Source: Eikenella longinqua (lineage in GTDB: Bacteria > Pseudomonadota > Gammaproteobacteria > Burkholderiales > Neisseriaceae). From it: a stretch of DNA of 64,000 bases. The position numbers and the translations under genes are program-made. The notes under the pieces were generated by a model. It worked only from the letters and a program-made list of their open reading frames with translations, had not been told where the DNA came from and did no database searches. The first letter of the stretch is position 1. Each line of letters begins with the position of its first letter. Positions 33,865-42,243 of this stretch are shown in pieces. Location: positions 1-64,000 of the forward strand of contig NZ_LXSL01000030.1 in NCBI RefSeq assembly GCF_001648355.1. The letters run 5' to 3'.

Positions 33865-34998
33865 TCAGGTAGCCTCTTTGTCCAGCGTGAGGTGCGGCAG
33901 GGCGAGGTAGGCTTCGGACTGCATTTCGGTAAGGCGGCTGGCGCTACGCACGAATTCGTGGGCGAAGCTGCCCCGGGTGTAGAGCTGTTCGGGCGGGGCG
34001 GCGAGGCTGGCGCTGAGTTTGACGCGGTAGTCGTAGAGCACGTCGATGAGCCAGGTGAGGCGGCGGGCTTCGGCGTGTTCGCTTTCGCCGAGCTTGGGGA
34101 TGTGCGAGACGAAAATCATGCGGTTTTGCTCGGCCAGGGCGAGGTAGTCGGCCTGGGAGCGGGGGCCGCGGCACAGGGCGTCGAAATGAAACCATAATGC
34201 GCCGTCGGCTTGGCCTTGGGTGGGGATTTGGCGGCCGAGCAGGGGCAGCGTGCCGGCTTGAGGGGCTTGGCCGGTGTGCCGCGCAAACAGGGCGGCGAGC
34301 TGCTCTTCACTGCGAGCATCGTCGGAAATGAAGAAGATGTCGGCAGGGGTGAGGCTGCGCTGGCGGTAGTCTTGGCCGCTGTCTACGTTGAGGATGTCGA
34401 GGCTGCGTTCGAGCAGGGCGATGGTGGGCAGGAAGCTGCTGCGGTTTTGGCCTTGGGGGTAGAGGCCGGCGGGCTCGTAGTTGGAGGTGGCCACGAGGAC
34501 GATGCCTTCGGCGAGCAGGCCTTCGAGCAGGCGGCCGAGGATCATGGCGTCGGCGATGTCGCTCACGTGGAATTCGTCGAAGCAGAGCACTTGGGCTTCG
34601 CGGGCGATGTCGCGGGCGACGGCTTGCAGGGGGTTGGTTTGGTTTTTGTGTTCGCGCATGCGGCGGTGGGCTTCGGCCATGAAGGCGTGGAAGTGGACGC
34701 GGCGGGCGCTGCCGGGCGGCAGGCAGCCGTGGAAGGCGTCCATGAGGAAGCTTTTGCCGCGCCCGACGCCGCCATAAAAATAAAGGCCTTTGGGCGGGGC
34801 AGCTTTTTTGCCGAAGAGTTTGCCGAACAGGCTGCCGCGCTGCGAACGGTGGGCGGCGAGCTCGTGCCAGAGCCGGTCAAGGCGGCGGACGGCGGTTTCT
34901 TGGGCGGCATCGCGGATGAAGCCGGGCTGTTGGGCGGCGGCTTGGTACCAGCTTAAGGGGCTGTGGCCGGCGAAGGGGGGCGGGGTGAAGGCGGTCAT
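33865..34998 (-). CDS. zapE: AFG1-family ATPase ZapE
   Basis: The 377-aa product has Walker A GGVGRGKS (res. 76-83), Walker B VLCFDEFHVSDIADAMILGRL, and the AFG1/LACE1 family pattern throughout. In E. coli ZapE joins the division ring under oxygen-poor or heat conditions. The last residues and stop (KEAT, TGA) are contributed by a DUS, so the gene ends inside the repeat. Confidence 0.93.
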   Translation of the reverse strand: MTAFTPPPFAGHSPLSWYQAAAQQPGFIRDAAQETAVRRLDRLWHELAAHRSQRGSLFGKLFGKKAAPPKGLYFYGGVGRGKSFLMDAFHGCLPPGSARRVHFHAFMAEAHRRMREHKNQTNPLQAVARDIAREAQVLCFDEFHVSDIADAMILGRLLEGLLAEGIVLVATSNYEPAGLYPQGQNRSSFLPTIALLERSLDILNVDSGQDYRQRSLTPADIFFISDDARSEEQLAALFARHTGQAPQAGTLPLLGRQIPTQGQADGALWFHFDALCRGPRSQADYLALAEQNRMIFVSHIPKLGESEHAEARRLTWLIDVLYDYRVKLSASLAAPPEQLYTRGSFAHEFVRSASRLTEMQSEAYLALPHLTLDKEAT

Positions 34999-35095
34999 GG
35001 TGTGTGTTTTCGGTTGGATTTTTCGGTTGGACTGATGGGATGGGTTTGCGTTTGGGCTTGGCAGACGCTTAGCCTGCGGCGCCGAGGCTTGGTTT

Positions 35096-35260
35096 TTCAG
35101 GTAGCCTTCACGGGATAGCAGGCTACCTGAAAACGAGCAAAGCGAGTTTCTGCGAAGCTAAAATTGTTTGGCTCAATTCAAACGGCGCTATTCTGCCCGA
35201 TATGGCGGGCAATAGAAAGGCTACCTGAAAAATGTTTCGGCATTTTCAGGTAGCCTTTGC
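35096..35260. repeat. DUS cluster with composite repeat
   Basis: Four DUS (reverse about 35096, forward 35120, forward about 35219, reverse about 35244) fill the gap between zapE and metZ. The second carries the short composite tail (GAGTTTCTGCGAAGCTAAAA, to 35163). The last pair probably acts as the metZ terminator. Confidence 0.75.
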
Positions 35261-35274
35261 TATGCGCGGCGGGC

Positions 35275-36459
35275 TTATTGGATGTGTTCCAGCGCCTGCT
35301 GCAAATCGGCGATCAAATCGGCGCTGTCTTCCAGGCCGATGGAGAGGCGGATAAGGCCTTCGCGGATGCCGGCTTCGAGCTTGGCTTTGGGCTCCATGCG
35401 GCAGTGGGTGGTGGTCCAAGGGTGGGTGATGGTGGAGCGCACGTCGCCGAGGTTGGCGGTTTTGGAGAACACTTTCACGTGGTCGATCACCTGCCAGGCG
35501 GCGTGCTGCCCGCCTTTGAGCTCGAAGGCCACCACGATGCCGCCGGAAGCCTGCTGTTTGGCGGCTAATGCGGCTTGCGGGTGGTCGGGCAGGCCGCTGT
35601 AATACACTTTGACCACTTCGCTCCGGCCTTGCAGCCATTGGGCGATTTCCAGCGCCTGCGCGCTTTGTTTTTCCATGCGCAGCGGCAGGGTTTCGCAGCC
35701 GGAGAGCAACACCCAGGCGTTGAAGGGCGAGAGCAGCAGACCGGCGGAGTTGGCATACATGGCCACTTTCTCCATCAAATCGGCTTTGCCGCACACCACG
35801 CCGCCGAGCACGCGGCCGTGGCCATCGATGGCTTTGGTGGCGGATTGCACGGATAAGTCGGCGCCGAAGGTGAGCGGCTGTTGCAGCGCGGGAGAGCAGA
35901 AGCAGTTGTCCACCGCCAGAAGGGCGCCGCAGCCGTGGGCGATGTTGGCCAGCTCGGCGATGTCGGCCAGCTCGTTGAGCGGGTTGGACGGGGTTTCCAC
36001 AAACAGCATTTTGGTGTTGGGCTTCACGGCGGCGCGCCAGGCGGCGGTGTCGCTCTGCGGCACGAGGGAAACTTCGATGCCGAAGCGGGTGAGGTGGTTG
36101 GTGATGAAGCCCATGGTGGTGCCGAACAGGCTGCGGCTGGTGATGAGGTGGTCGCCGGCGCTGAGGAAGGTGAGCAGGGCGGCTTGGATGGCGGCCATGC
36201 CGGTGGCGGTGGCGATGCCGGCTTCGCCTTTTTCCAGCAGGGCGATGCGTTGGGCAAAGGCGGCCACGGTGGGGTTGGCGGTGCGCGAGTAGGTGAAGCC
36301 GGGCTTTTGGTGGGCAAACAGGGCGGCGCCGTCGGCGGCGGTGTCGAACATGAAGCTGCTGGTGATAAACAGGGCTTGGTTGTGTTCGTTGTAGCCGGTT
36401 TGCTCTTTGGCGCCGCGGATGGCTAAGGTTTGCGGGTGGAGGGGTTTGGAGTGGGGCAT
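35275..36459 (-). CDS. metZ: O-succinylhomoserine sulfhydrylase
   Basis: The 394-aa PLP enzyme of the Cys/Met metabolism family makes homocysteine from O-succinyl-homoserine and sulfide. The PLP lysine is Lys209 in SATKAIDGHGR; FTYSRTANPTV, GMAAIQAALLTFLSAGDH and VETPSNPLNELADI fit MetZ better than MetB or MetC. The TSUP permease gene (sulfur or organosulfur export family) lies next upstream on the same strand, which may be functionally linked. Confidence 0.92.
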   Translation of the reverse strand: MPHSKPLHPQTLAIRGAKEQTGYNEHNQALFITSSFMFDTAADGAALFAHQKPGFTYSRTANPTVAAFAQRIALLEKGEAGIATATGMAAIQAALLTFLSAGDHLITSRSLFGTTMGFITNHLTRFGIEVSLVPQSDTAAWRAAVKPNTKMLFVETPSNPLNELADIAELANIAHGCGALLAVDNCFCSPALQQPLTFGADLSVQSATKAIDGHGRVLGGVVCGKADLMEKVAMYANSAGLLLSPFNAWVLLSGCETLPLRMEKQSAQALEIAQWLQGRSEVVKVYYSGLPDHPQAALAAKQQASGGIVVAFELKGGQHAAWQVIDHVKVFSKTANLGDVRSTITHPWTTTHCRMEPKAKLEAGIREGLIRLSIGLEDSADLIADLQQALEHIQ

Positions 36460-36615
36460 GATGTCTTTTCCAAGTGAATGAATGGTAAAAGGAAATACTT
36501 TTCAGGTAGCTCTTAGGGCCTTTGGGCTGAGGCTACCTGAAAAACCAATATCAAGTGAACAAAGCAATCTTCGGCCTCAAGCATACTCTTTTTGCCCGCC
36601 GCCGAAAACCCGCCC

Positions 36616-37383
36616 TCAGCCCAGCCACAGCTGGCGGGCGAAATTGCCAATCAAAAGACACAGCAGCGCCATAAAGCCATAACGCAACCAGCGGCTGCCG
36701 CCGAGCACGGCCAAACGCGCGCCGCAAAAACCGCCCAGTAGGTTGGCCGCCGCCAAGGGCAAAGCCCACTGCCACAGCACATGCCCGCCCGGCACGAAAA
36801 AGCTCAGCGCCGCCAGATTGGTCATCAGATTAATCACTTTGGCACAGGCGGTGGCAGTAAGAAAATCGTAGGCGAAGAAGCGCACGAACACGAAGGCCAG
36901 CAGGCTGCCCGTGCCCGGGCCGAAGATGCCGTCGTAGAAGCCGATGGCCGCGCCGAAGGCCATGCCCAGCGCCGTTTCGCGGCGGGTGAGCGCGGCGGTG
37001 CGCGCCGTTTGCCCCAAATCCTTGCGCCAAAAAGTGTAGGCAAACATGGCAACCATAATCGCCAGCATGGCCGGTTTCATATACTGCACCGGCACATAGG
37101 CCACCATTTTCGCCCCGGCAAACGAAGCGGCAAACGCCAGCGCGCCGACCGGCAGCAGCATTTTCCACGGCAGCGGCATGCGGCGGGCAAACTGCGTGGC
37201 GGCGGTGAACGTGCCGGCGAAAGAGCCCAGCTTGTTGGTGCCCAGCACAGTGGGCACGGGTGTGGCGGCCGGCAGCACGCCGAACAGCGCCGGCAATTGC
37301 AGCAGCCCGCCGCCGCCCACCGCCGCGTCCATCAGGCCGGCCAAAAAGCCGGCGGCCAGCAACAGCAGAAAAGGGATGTCCAT
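36616..37383 (-). CDS. TSUP (TauE/SafE) family permease
   Basis: The 255-aa membrane protein has about seven to eight hydrophobic segments. The duplicated family motifs are visible: GLMDAAVGGGGLLQLPAL near the N-terminus and GFYDGIFGPGTGSLLAF in the second half. TauE/SafE proteins move sulfite, sulfoacetate or similar anions; the substrate is not readable here. A DUS pair separates it from metZ. Confidence 0.88.
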   Translation of the reverse strand: MDIPFLLLLAAGFLAGLMDAAVGGGGLLQLPALFGVLPAATPVPTVLGTNKLGSFAGTFTAATQFARRMPLPWKMLLPVGALAFAASFAGAKMVAYVPVQYMKPAMLAIMVAMFAYTFWRKDLGQTARTAALTRRETALGMAFGAAIGFYDGIFGPGTGSLLAFVFVRFFAYDFLTATACAKVINLMTNLAALSFFVPGGHVLWQWALPLAAANLLGGFCGARLAVLGGSRWLRYGFMALLCLLIGNFARQLWLG

Positions 37384-37637
37384 GAGTTTCTCCGATGTTT
37401 TATTGTTTCAAACGGCAGAATGCAACGGGCTGCTTGTGAGGCATACCTGCGGTTTGCCGCACCCTCCCGCAGGAAGGTGAACAGGCTACCTGAAAATGTT
37501 AGAAGAACAAGCAAAACCCAACGGCAGCCCGGCGGTTGCCAATCAACTGCCAGCCATCCGCACACTACCGTTTTCAGGTAGCCTTTAACAGCAGCGCATG
37601 GCGCAAAGCCAACGCGCGGCCGCCCGCCGTGTTCCGC

Positions 37638-38282
37638 TCACAGCCGCACATTATGGCAAGCCTCATACACCGGCAGCAGGCGGCGGATGCTCTCCGCCAG
37701 CCATGCCGCGCTGTCGGTCTGCGCCAATTTCTCCCGCTCCAAATGCCGCCCGAGGCAGAGGAAATCGGCAGCGTCTTGCAGGGCAAACGCGGCGGCGGGC
37801 GCGGAGGAGACGGCGGGATAGTCGGCATATTCGCTGTCGCGGCCGTGCCAAATTTGGAAGTCGGCAAACTCATGGCGCGGGAAACCGGCCAGCGCCTGCT
37901 GGTAGCAGGCCAGCGGCAGGGTGGATTTTGCCGCGCGGTATTCGTGCCATTCCAGGCTGGCGGTGAGCCGGCGGCGGTTGAGCAGCAACGAGAGAATCAC
38001 CGCCGTATCGGCATGGGCGGCATATTTGAAATAGGCGAAAAAGTGCGCACGCACCTGCCAGCCGTTGCACCAGCGCTCGATGTGCGGCGGGGCGAAACCC
38101 GCGCCCAGCTCGGAGGCTACCTGAAAAACCAGCGCCCGCCATACCTGCCACGCGGCTTTGTATTCCGCCTTGGTTTGCGCCTCGGTTTCGGGCTGGTATT
38201 GGCGGATTTGCGCAAACTGGAAGAAGGGGCGTTGGAACAGGTCGCAGCTTTGCGGGGTGAGCATGATGGGGCGGCGGGGCAT
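37638..38282 (-). CDS. HI_0552-like conserved hypothetical protein
   Basis: The 214-aa soluble product has CDLFQRPFFQFAQIRQYQ near the start and APPHIERWCNGWQVRAHFFAYFKYA in the middle. It resembles the Haemophilus HI_0552 family, which some databases label glucose-6-phosphate dehydrogenase without visible support; no Rossmann motif is seen here, so I do not adopt that label. A DUS near 38115 is read on this strand as VFQVASE. An internal ATG at 38264 is an alternative start. Confidence 0.55.
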   Translation of the reverse strand: MPRRPIMLTPQSCDLFQRPFFQFAQIRQYQPETEAQTKAEYKAAWQVWRALVFQVASELGAGFAPPHIERWCNGWQVRAHFFAYFKYAAHADTAVILSLLLNRRRLTASLEWHEYRAAKSTLPLACYQQALAGFPRHEFADFQIWHGRDSEYADYPAVSSAPAAAFALQDAADFLCLGRHLEREKLAQTDSAAWLAESIRRLLPVYEACHNVRL

Positions 38283-38292
38283 GAAAAAGGGA

Positions 38293-38327
38293 GAGGCTAC
38301 CTGAAAAACGGGTTTTCAGGTAGCCTC
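38293..38327. repeat. DUS hairpin, left copy flanking the XRE cassette
   Basis: A 35-bp palindrome: forward DUS, AAACGGG, reverse DUS, with outer GAG/CTC. An identical 35-bp copy is at 39183-39217 on the other side of the two-gene cassette. Confidence 0.9.
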
Positions 38328-38340
38328 TTGTCATTTATAT

Positions 38341-38374
38341 TTGACATTCCATACCGTGCGTTTTTAGAATGTCA
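38341..38374 (+). promoter_or_regulatory. Promoter with overlapping operator of the XRE gene
   Basis: TTGACA (38341-38346), an 18-nt spacer and TAGAAT (38365-38370) make a good sigma70 promoter. A perfect 8-bp inverted repeat, TGACATTC (38342-38349) and GAATGTCA (38367-38374), overlaps both boxes. This is the layout expected for autorepression by the XRE-type protein encoded 27 nt downstream. Confidence 0.65.
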
Positions 38375-38400
38375 TCTATACACGACAAAATGGATAATGG

Positions 38401-38643
38401 ATGAACACCAACCAAGTACGTGATTTGCGGCGGCAAAAGGGCTGGTCGCAGCAAGAGTTGGCGGAACGCGTGGAGGTGGCTCGGCAAACCATCAATCTGA
38501 TCGAAAACAACCGCTACAACCCCACGCTGTCGCTGTGCCTGAAATTGGCACGGGTATTGGAAAGTGATTTGAACACTTTATTTTGGACGCAGGAGCAGGC
38601 GCATGAAAACGATGGGCAGCAGGCTATACAACAGGATATTTAA
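38401..38643 (+). CDS. XRE-family helix-turn-helix regulator
   Basis: The 80-aa product is a single HTH domain: VRDLRRQKGWSQQELAERVEVARQTINLIENNRYNPTLSLCLKLARVLE (res. 6-54), with the recognition helix at about 28-37. Small regulators of this type (YozG-like) usually pair with a membrane protein. It overlaps the next gene by 41 nt, so expression is coupled. Base composition is more AT-rich than neighbours. Confidence 0.85.
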   Translation: MNTNQVRDLRRQKGWSQQELAERVEVARQTINLIENNRYNPTLSLCLKLARVLESDLNTLFWTQEQAHENDGQQAIQQDI

Positions 38644-39157
38644 ATTTTGGATCGGCAAATACCCGCAGGAATTGGACGAGCGGCAAATGCAATTGGTAAA
38701 CGCGCATTACGCCAAATTCGGCATTGTGTGCTCTGCCCTGCTATTGGGGTTGTTCCTTGTTTGCCAGTTTGTGATTTTGGCGGGTTATCTGGCAGGATTT
38801 GATACCAACTGGCCAACTTGGCTGTTTATTATATTTCTGCCGTATTGCTATTTTGCCGCCAAATACCCGCAGCCGCTCACCATTGAATTGCAAAATCCCG
38901 CTGACTTCACCGAACAGAAAATGCGGCATCGCGCCGCACGGCGGAAAAAACCGGCATGGCTGATTGGCGCTGCCCTCGCTCTCGGCCTCATCGCTGTGGC
39001 AAAGAACCGCCTGCCCGATATTCCAGTTTGGCTGGTGGCACCATTTGCCGTGTTGGCGGCAGCAGCCTTGATGCGTGTCGAACATCAGGAAATCGGCAAA
39101 ACCGAGCATACCTTGGCCGAAGAAGTGCGCAAGCAACAGGATGAATATTCCGAATAG
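38603..39157 (+). CDS. Membrane protein paired with XRE regulator
   Basis: The 184-aa product has a soluble N-terminus (KYPQELDERQMQLVNAHYAKFG) and four hydrophobic segments in two pairs (residues about 38-85 and 118-152), and a charged C-terminus. It resembles small integral-membrane partners of XRE regulators (DUF2178/DUF3278-like arrangement), whose role is unknown. The ATG lies inside the XRE gene. Confidence 0.65.
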   Translation: MKTMGSRLYNRIFKFWIGKYPQELDERQMQLVNAHYAKFGIVCSALLLGLFLVCQFVILAGYLAGFDTNWPTWLFIIFLPYCYFAAKYPQPLTIELQNPADFTEQKMRHRAARRKKPAWLIGAALALGLIAVAKNRLPDIPVWLVAPFAVLAAAALMRVEHQEIGKTEHTLAEEVRKQQDEYSE

Positions 39158-39182
39158 CTTTCAGGTAGCCTCCATGAATATT

Positions 39183-39217
39183 GAGGCTACCTGAAAAACG
39201 GGTTTTCAGGTAGCCTC
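39183..39217. repeat. DUS hairpin, right copy flanking the XRE cassette
   Basis: A 35-bp palindrome identical to 38293-38327. A third, half copy (reverse DUS about 39161) immediately precedes it and may terminate the cassette. Confidence 0.9.
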
Positions 39218-39380
39218 AAATTGGTTTGGCGGTCATCCGAAGCAGAGAAATTCAGCACTGATGGCTTAACTTGCAGGCGCTTGTTTCTTCACCATCGCAT
39301 TGCCGCCCACATTTTCAGGTAGCCTGCCGTCAAACTAGGGCTACCTGAAAACGCACTTTGCTTTTTAGCCGGCCTTCCGC

Positions 39381-40310
39381 TTATTTCTCCAGCGCTGCCT
39401 GCAACCTCTGCTCCAGCACGTCGCTGTCGAACGATTTGGCAATCACTTCAAAGCGGCTGTCGCGCCGCCACGCCACTTGGTTGGCGCCCCACTGCCCCTC
39501 GCTCCAGTTCAGCCACACCCAGCTGCCCAAGACCTTAAACACACCCTTGGCACGCACCAGGCCGTCGCACAGCTTGGGCAGATCATTGAAAAACTTGGTG
39601 AGCTTTTCGCCGTCGAAGCTGCTGTCGGCGGGGAAGGTGTAGCCCTGCGATTGGAAGCCCATGGTGTTGTCGGCCAGCTCCTTGATACGATAGCGGCTTT
39701 TCTCCGCCACCGGCGTTTCCAGCAGCGCGATGTCCAAATAGGCATCCTGCGTTTCCACCACCTCCGCCTTGGGCGGAAACAGCTTGGCGGCGCGGCTGCG
39801 GAACTCGGCCAGCTCCTCGGGCGAGCACATATCCACCTTGTTGGCCACCAGCACGTCGGCCACGCTCACCTGGTCGCGGTAGAGCGGCTGGTTGGCGTAT
39901 TCCGGGTTTACAAACTGGCGCGGGTCCACCAGCGTAAACACGGCGCCGATGTCCAGCATTTGGTCGAAAGGCTTGGCGCGCAGCTCGTCGATCACGCTGG
40001 CCGCGTGCGCCAGGCCGCTGGCTTCGATGATGATGCGGTCGGGCTTGTTGCCGCTCACCATGCGGTTGATGGTGGTGCCCATCTGCGCGCCGGCCACGCA
40101 GCACAGGCAGCCGCCGGCAATCTCGGCCACGGGGATGCCGTTGTCGCTCAACACGGCGCCGTCGATGCCGATTTCGCCGAATTCGTTCACCACAATCACC
40201 CATTTTTCATCGGGGTTTTTCTGCTCCATCAGGTGGCGCAGGGCGGTGGTTTTGCCGGTGCCCAAAAAGCCGGACACCAAATGCACTTTTGCTTTCTTTA
40301 TTTCTGACAT
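39381..40310 (-). CDS. COG0523 (CobW/ZNG-type) metal-chaperone GTPase
   Basis: The 309-aa G3E GTPase has Walker A GFLGTGKTT (res. 14-22), the metal-binding GGCLCC (Cys68-x-Cys70-Cys71), switch VNEFGEIGIDGAVL, and a C-terminal CobW_C domain (WVWLNWSEGQW). These proteins deliver zinc or other metals to client enzymes under limitation. The start overlaps the 3' end of zur by 13 nt, so it is translationally coupled to the zinc regulator, which makes zinc the likely metal. Confidence 0.9.
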   Translation of the reverse strand: MSEIKKAKVHLVSGFLGTGKTTALRHLMEQKNPDEKWVIVVNEFGEIGIDGAVLSDNGIPVAEIAGGCLCCVAGAQMGTTINRMVSGNKPDRIIIEASGLAHAASVIDELRAKPFDQMLDIGAVFTLVDPRQFVNPEYANQPLYRDQVSVADVLVANKVDMCSPEELAEFRSRAAKLFPPKAEVVETQDAYLDIALLETPVAEKSRYRIKELADNTMGFQSQGYTFPADSSFDGEKLTKFFNDLPKLCDGLVRAKGVFKVLGSWVWLNWSEGQWGANQVAWRRDSRFEVIAKSFDSDVLEQRLQAALEK

Positions 40311-40786
40311 TCTTTACATATTCCTGTTAAAACAACGTGTTCCTCTTTGAGTTTGAAACCGCGCGCCGCCACGCCCGCCCGCAGCGCGCGCCATTCTCGG
40401 CTCAGCGTTTGCTCATCCGTGGCGCCGCATTCGGTGCACACTAAAATGAAGGCGCTGTGGTGGCGGCTTTGCTCGTCGGGGCTGTGGCAATGTTCGTCGC
40501 AATCATGGCGGGCGTGGCTGCACAGCACATAGCCGTTCACCGCAGCCACTTTGTGCAGCACGCCGTGTTCCGCCCAAAAATCCAGCGCGCGGTAGGCGGT
40601 GGGCGGCGCCACCACGCCTTTGCTGCGCTGCTGCATCTGCGCCAGCACGGTGTAGGCCTTAATCACGCCATCCTGCTGCAACACGATGTCGAGCACCTGC
40701 TCGCGCAGGGCGGTGATTTGCAAGCCTTGTGCGCGGGCGCGCTCAATGATGCTTTCTTTGTGGCTGAGTGCGGAATGGTCGGTCAT
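40298..40786 (-). CDS. zur: Fur-family zinc regulator Zur
   Basis: The 162-aa Fur-family product has a winged helix (ITALREQVLDIVLQQDGVIKAYTVLAQM) and a dimerisation domain with two CxxC zinc sites, CTEC (117-120) and CKEC (157-160). The His/Cys-rich stretch CSHARHDCDEHCHSPDEQSRHH lies between. The CxxC pairs and the coupled COG0523 gene point to Zur, not Fur. The ATG (40786) overlaps the SDR stop codon (ATGA). Regulation is probably autogenous through the box at 41577-41591. Confidence 0.88.
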   Translation of the reverse strand: MTDHSALSHKESIIERARAQGLQITALREQVLDIVLQQDGVIKAYTVLAQMQQRSKGVVAPPTAYRALDFWAEHGVLHKVAAVNGYVLCSHARHDCDEHCHSPDEQSRHHSAFILVCTECGATDEQTLSREWRALRAGVAARGFKLKEEHVVLTGICKECQK

Positions 40787-41550
40787 GGCGACTCCTTCCC
40801 GGCGGGTTTGCGCGTTACTTGCAAAGCGGCAAAGCTTTGCGCCACGGGCATGATTTCGATGCTGTTCACGTTCATGTGCGCCGGGCGCTGATACAGCCAC
40901 AGCACGGTGTCGGCAATGTCTTCGGGGCGGATGAAATCCACGTCGGCATAGAGGGCGGCGGCACGTTGGTCGTCGCCCTTGAAGCGCACGTTGGAAAACT
41001 CGGTGTCGCCGCACAAGCCTGGTTCGATATTGCTCACGCGCACGCCGGTGCCGGCCAAGTCGGCGCGCAAATTCAGGCTGAATTGGCGCACATAGGCTTT
41101 GGTGGCGCCATACACATTGCCGCCGGGGTAGGGATAGGTGCCGGCCACCGAGCCCAGGTTGATAATATAGCCTTGGTGCCGCGCCACCATGCCGGGCAGC
41201 ACTTGGCGGGTGAGGTAGGAAAGGCCGATGATATTGGTCTGAATCATGGTTTGCCAGTCGGCAAAATCGGCCTGATAAGCCGGATCCAAGCCCAGCGCCA
41301 GGCCGGCGTTGTTTACCAGGCAATCTATCTCGGCGAAATTTTCAGGTAGCCCTTGCAAGGCGGCATCCACCGAAGCGGTATCGCCCACGTCCATTGCCAG
41401 CGGCAGAAAGTTTGCACCCAGCTCTTCCTGCAATGCAGCCAATTTGTCGGCACGCCGCGCCGCGCCGATCACGCGGTAGCCCGCCCCAATCAGCCTGCGG
41501 CAGATTGCCCGCCCGAACCCGGCCGAAGCGCCGGTTACCAAAATGCTCAT
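40783..41550 (-). CDS. Short-chain dehydrogenase, YdfG-like
   Basis: The 255-aa SDR has the nucleotide site TGASAGFGRAI, NNAGLALG, catalytic Ser-Tyr-Lys (LGSVAGTYPYPGGNVYGATKAYV) and end (YADVDFIRPEDIADTVLWLYQRPAHMNVNSIEIMP) typical of YdfG, an NADP-dependent L-allo-threonine/3-hydroxy acid dehydrogenase. An ATG at 41553 is also possible. It is first in the SDR-zur-COG0523 operon. A DUS near 41340 is read as GLPEN. Confidence 0.88.
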   Translation of the reverse strand: MSILVTGASAGFGRAICRRLIGAGYRVIGAARRADKLAALQEELGANFLPLAMDVGDTASVDAALQGLPENFAEIDCLVNNAGLALGLDPAYQADFADWQTMIQTNIIGLSYLTRQVLPGMVARHQGYIINLGSVAGTYPYPGGNVYGATKAYVRQFSLNLRADLAGTGVRVSNIEPGLCGDTEFSNVRFKGDDQRAAALYADVDFIRPEDIADTVLWLYQRPAHMNVNSIEIMPVAQSFAALQVTRKPAGKESP

Positions 41551-41576
41551 CATCGCCCCCTGTGGTTGGTGAAAGG

Positions 41577-41591
41577 TGCGATAGTATAACA
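41577..41591 (-). promoter_or_regulatory. Candidate Zur box
   Basis: On the minus strand TGTTATACTATCGCA, 27 nt before the SDR start, matches 13 of 15 positions of the neisserial Zur motif as I recall it (TGTTATDNHATAACA). The operon encodes Zur, so autoregulation is plausible. Confidence 0.55.
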
Positions 41592-41764
41592 CCGGCTGGC
41601 GCTATTTTTTAGCTTCGCCGCAACGATGCCGCGCTGGGTTTTCACTGCATTGAAGATTACGTTTTCACGATGTTGAAGTTGTGCTTTCAGGTAGCCTTTG
41701 CTTATTGAGGCTACCTGAAAAATCGCCCAGCCCTACTCTGGCTATCTGAAACCAGGTTTCCGCA

Positions 41765-41843
41765 GGAGGGCGGGTTGCTACGCCGCCCTCCCATTTTGCT
41801 TTCGCCAAACGCAATTCAGCCGGGAAAGGAAACCTTCCCGGCT
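41765..41843. terminator. Hairpins downstream of rplT
   Basis: Two hairpins lie in the gap between the SDR operon and rplT: GGAGGGCGG pairing with the complementary CCGCCCTCC (about 41765-41792), and AGCCGGGAAAGG/CCTTCCCGGCT (41818-41843). The second lies 30 nt after rplT on the minus strand. Neither has a strong T run. A DUS pair is at 41687 and 41708. Confidence 0.4.
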
Positions 41844-41873
41844 GAGCTTTATTCACTTACTTGCTTACTTGGC

Positions 41874-42230
41874 TTAGGCCAAAGCGGCTTTGGCTTTTTC
41901 AACCAGCTGCGCGAAAGCAGCTTTGTCGAACACAGCCAAATCGGCCAACACTTTGCGGTCCAGCTCGATGGCGGCGCGTTTCAGGCCGTTCATGAATTTG
42001 CTGTAAGACAGACCGTTTTGGCGGGTGCCGGCATTAATACGGGCAATCCACAGCTGGCGGAACTGGCGTTTGCGCTGGCGGCGGTCGCGGTAGGCATATT
42101 GGCCTGCCTTCATTACCGCCTGCTTGGCAACGCGGTAGACGTTTTTACGGCGGCCGCGGTAGCCTTTGGCCAGAGCTAATACTTTTTTATGACGGGCACG
42201 TGCGGTTACACCGCGTTTTACGCGTGGCAT
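41874..42230 (-). CDS. rplT: 50S ribosomal protein L20
   Basis: The 118-aa basic product begins MPRVKRGVTARARHKKVLALAKGYRGRR, typical of L20, an early assembly protein of the large subunit and known autoregulator of the rpmI-rplT pair. It follows rpmI by 13 nt in the infC-rpmI-rplT operon. Confidence 0.97.
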   Translation of the reverse strand: MPRVKRGVTARARHKKVLALAKGYRGRRKNVYRVAKQAVMKAGQYAYRDRRQRKRQFRQLWIARINAGTRQNGLSYSKFMNGLKRAAIELDRKVLADLAVFDKAAFAQLVEKAKAALA

Positions 42231-42243
42231 GTTTCAGACTCCT

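Noticed and set aside
37638..38282. Glucose-6-phosphate dehydrogenase label for the HI_0552-like protein
   Set aside because: No nucleotide-binding Rossmann motif or G6PD active-site sequence is visible.
39381..40310. Cobalamin-synthesis protein CobW
   Set aside because: No cobalamin genes nearby; coupling to zur points to a zinc-type COG0523 protein.
40298..41323. A 341-aa fusion of the SDR shadow frame and Zur
   Set aside because: The N-terminal half is the wrong frame of the SDR gene; Zur begins at 40786 with an ATGA overlap.
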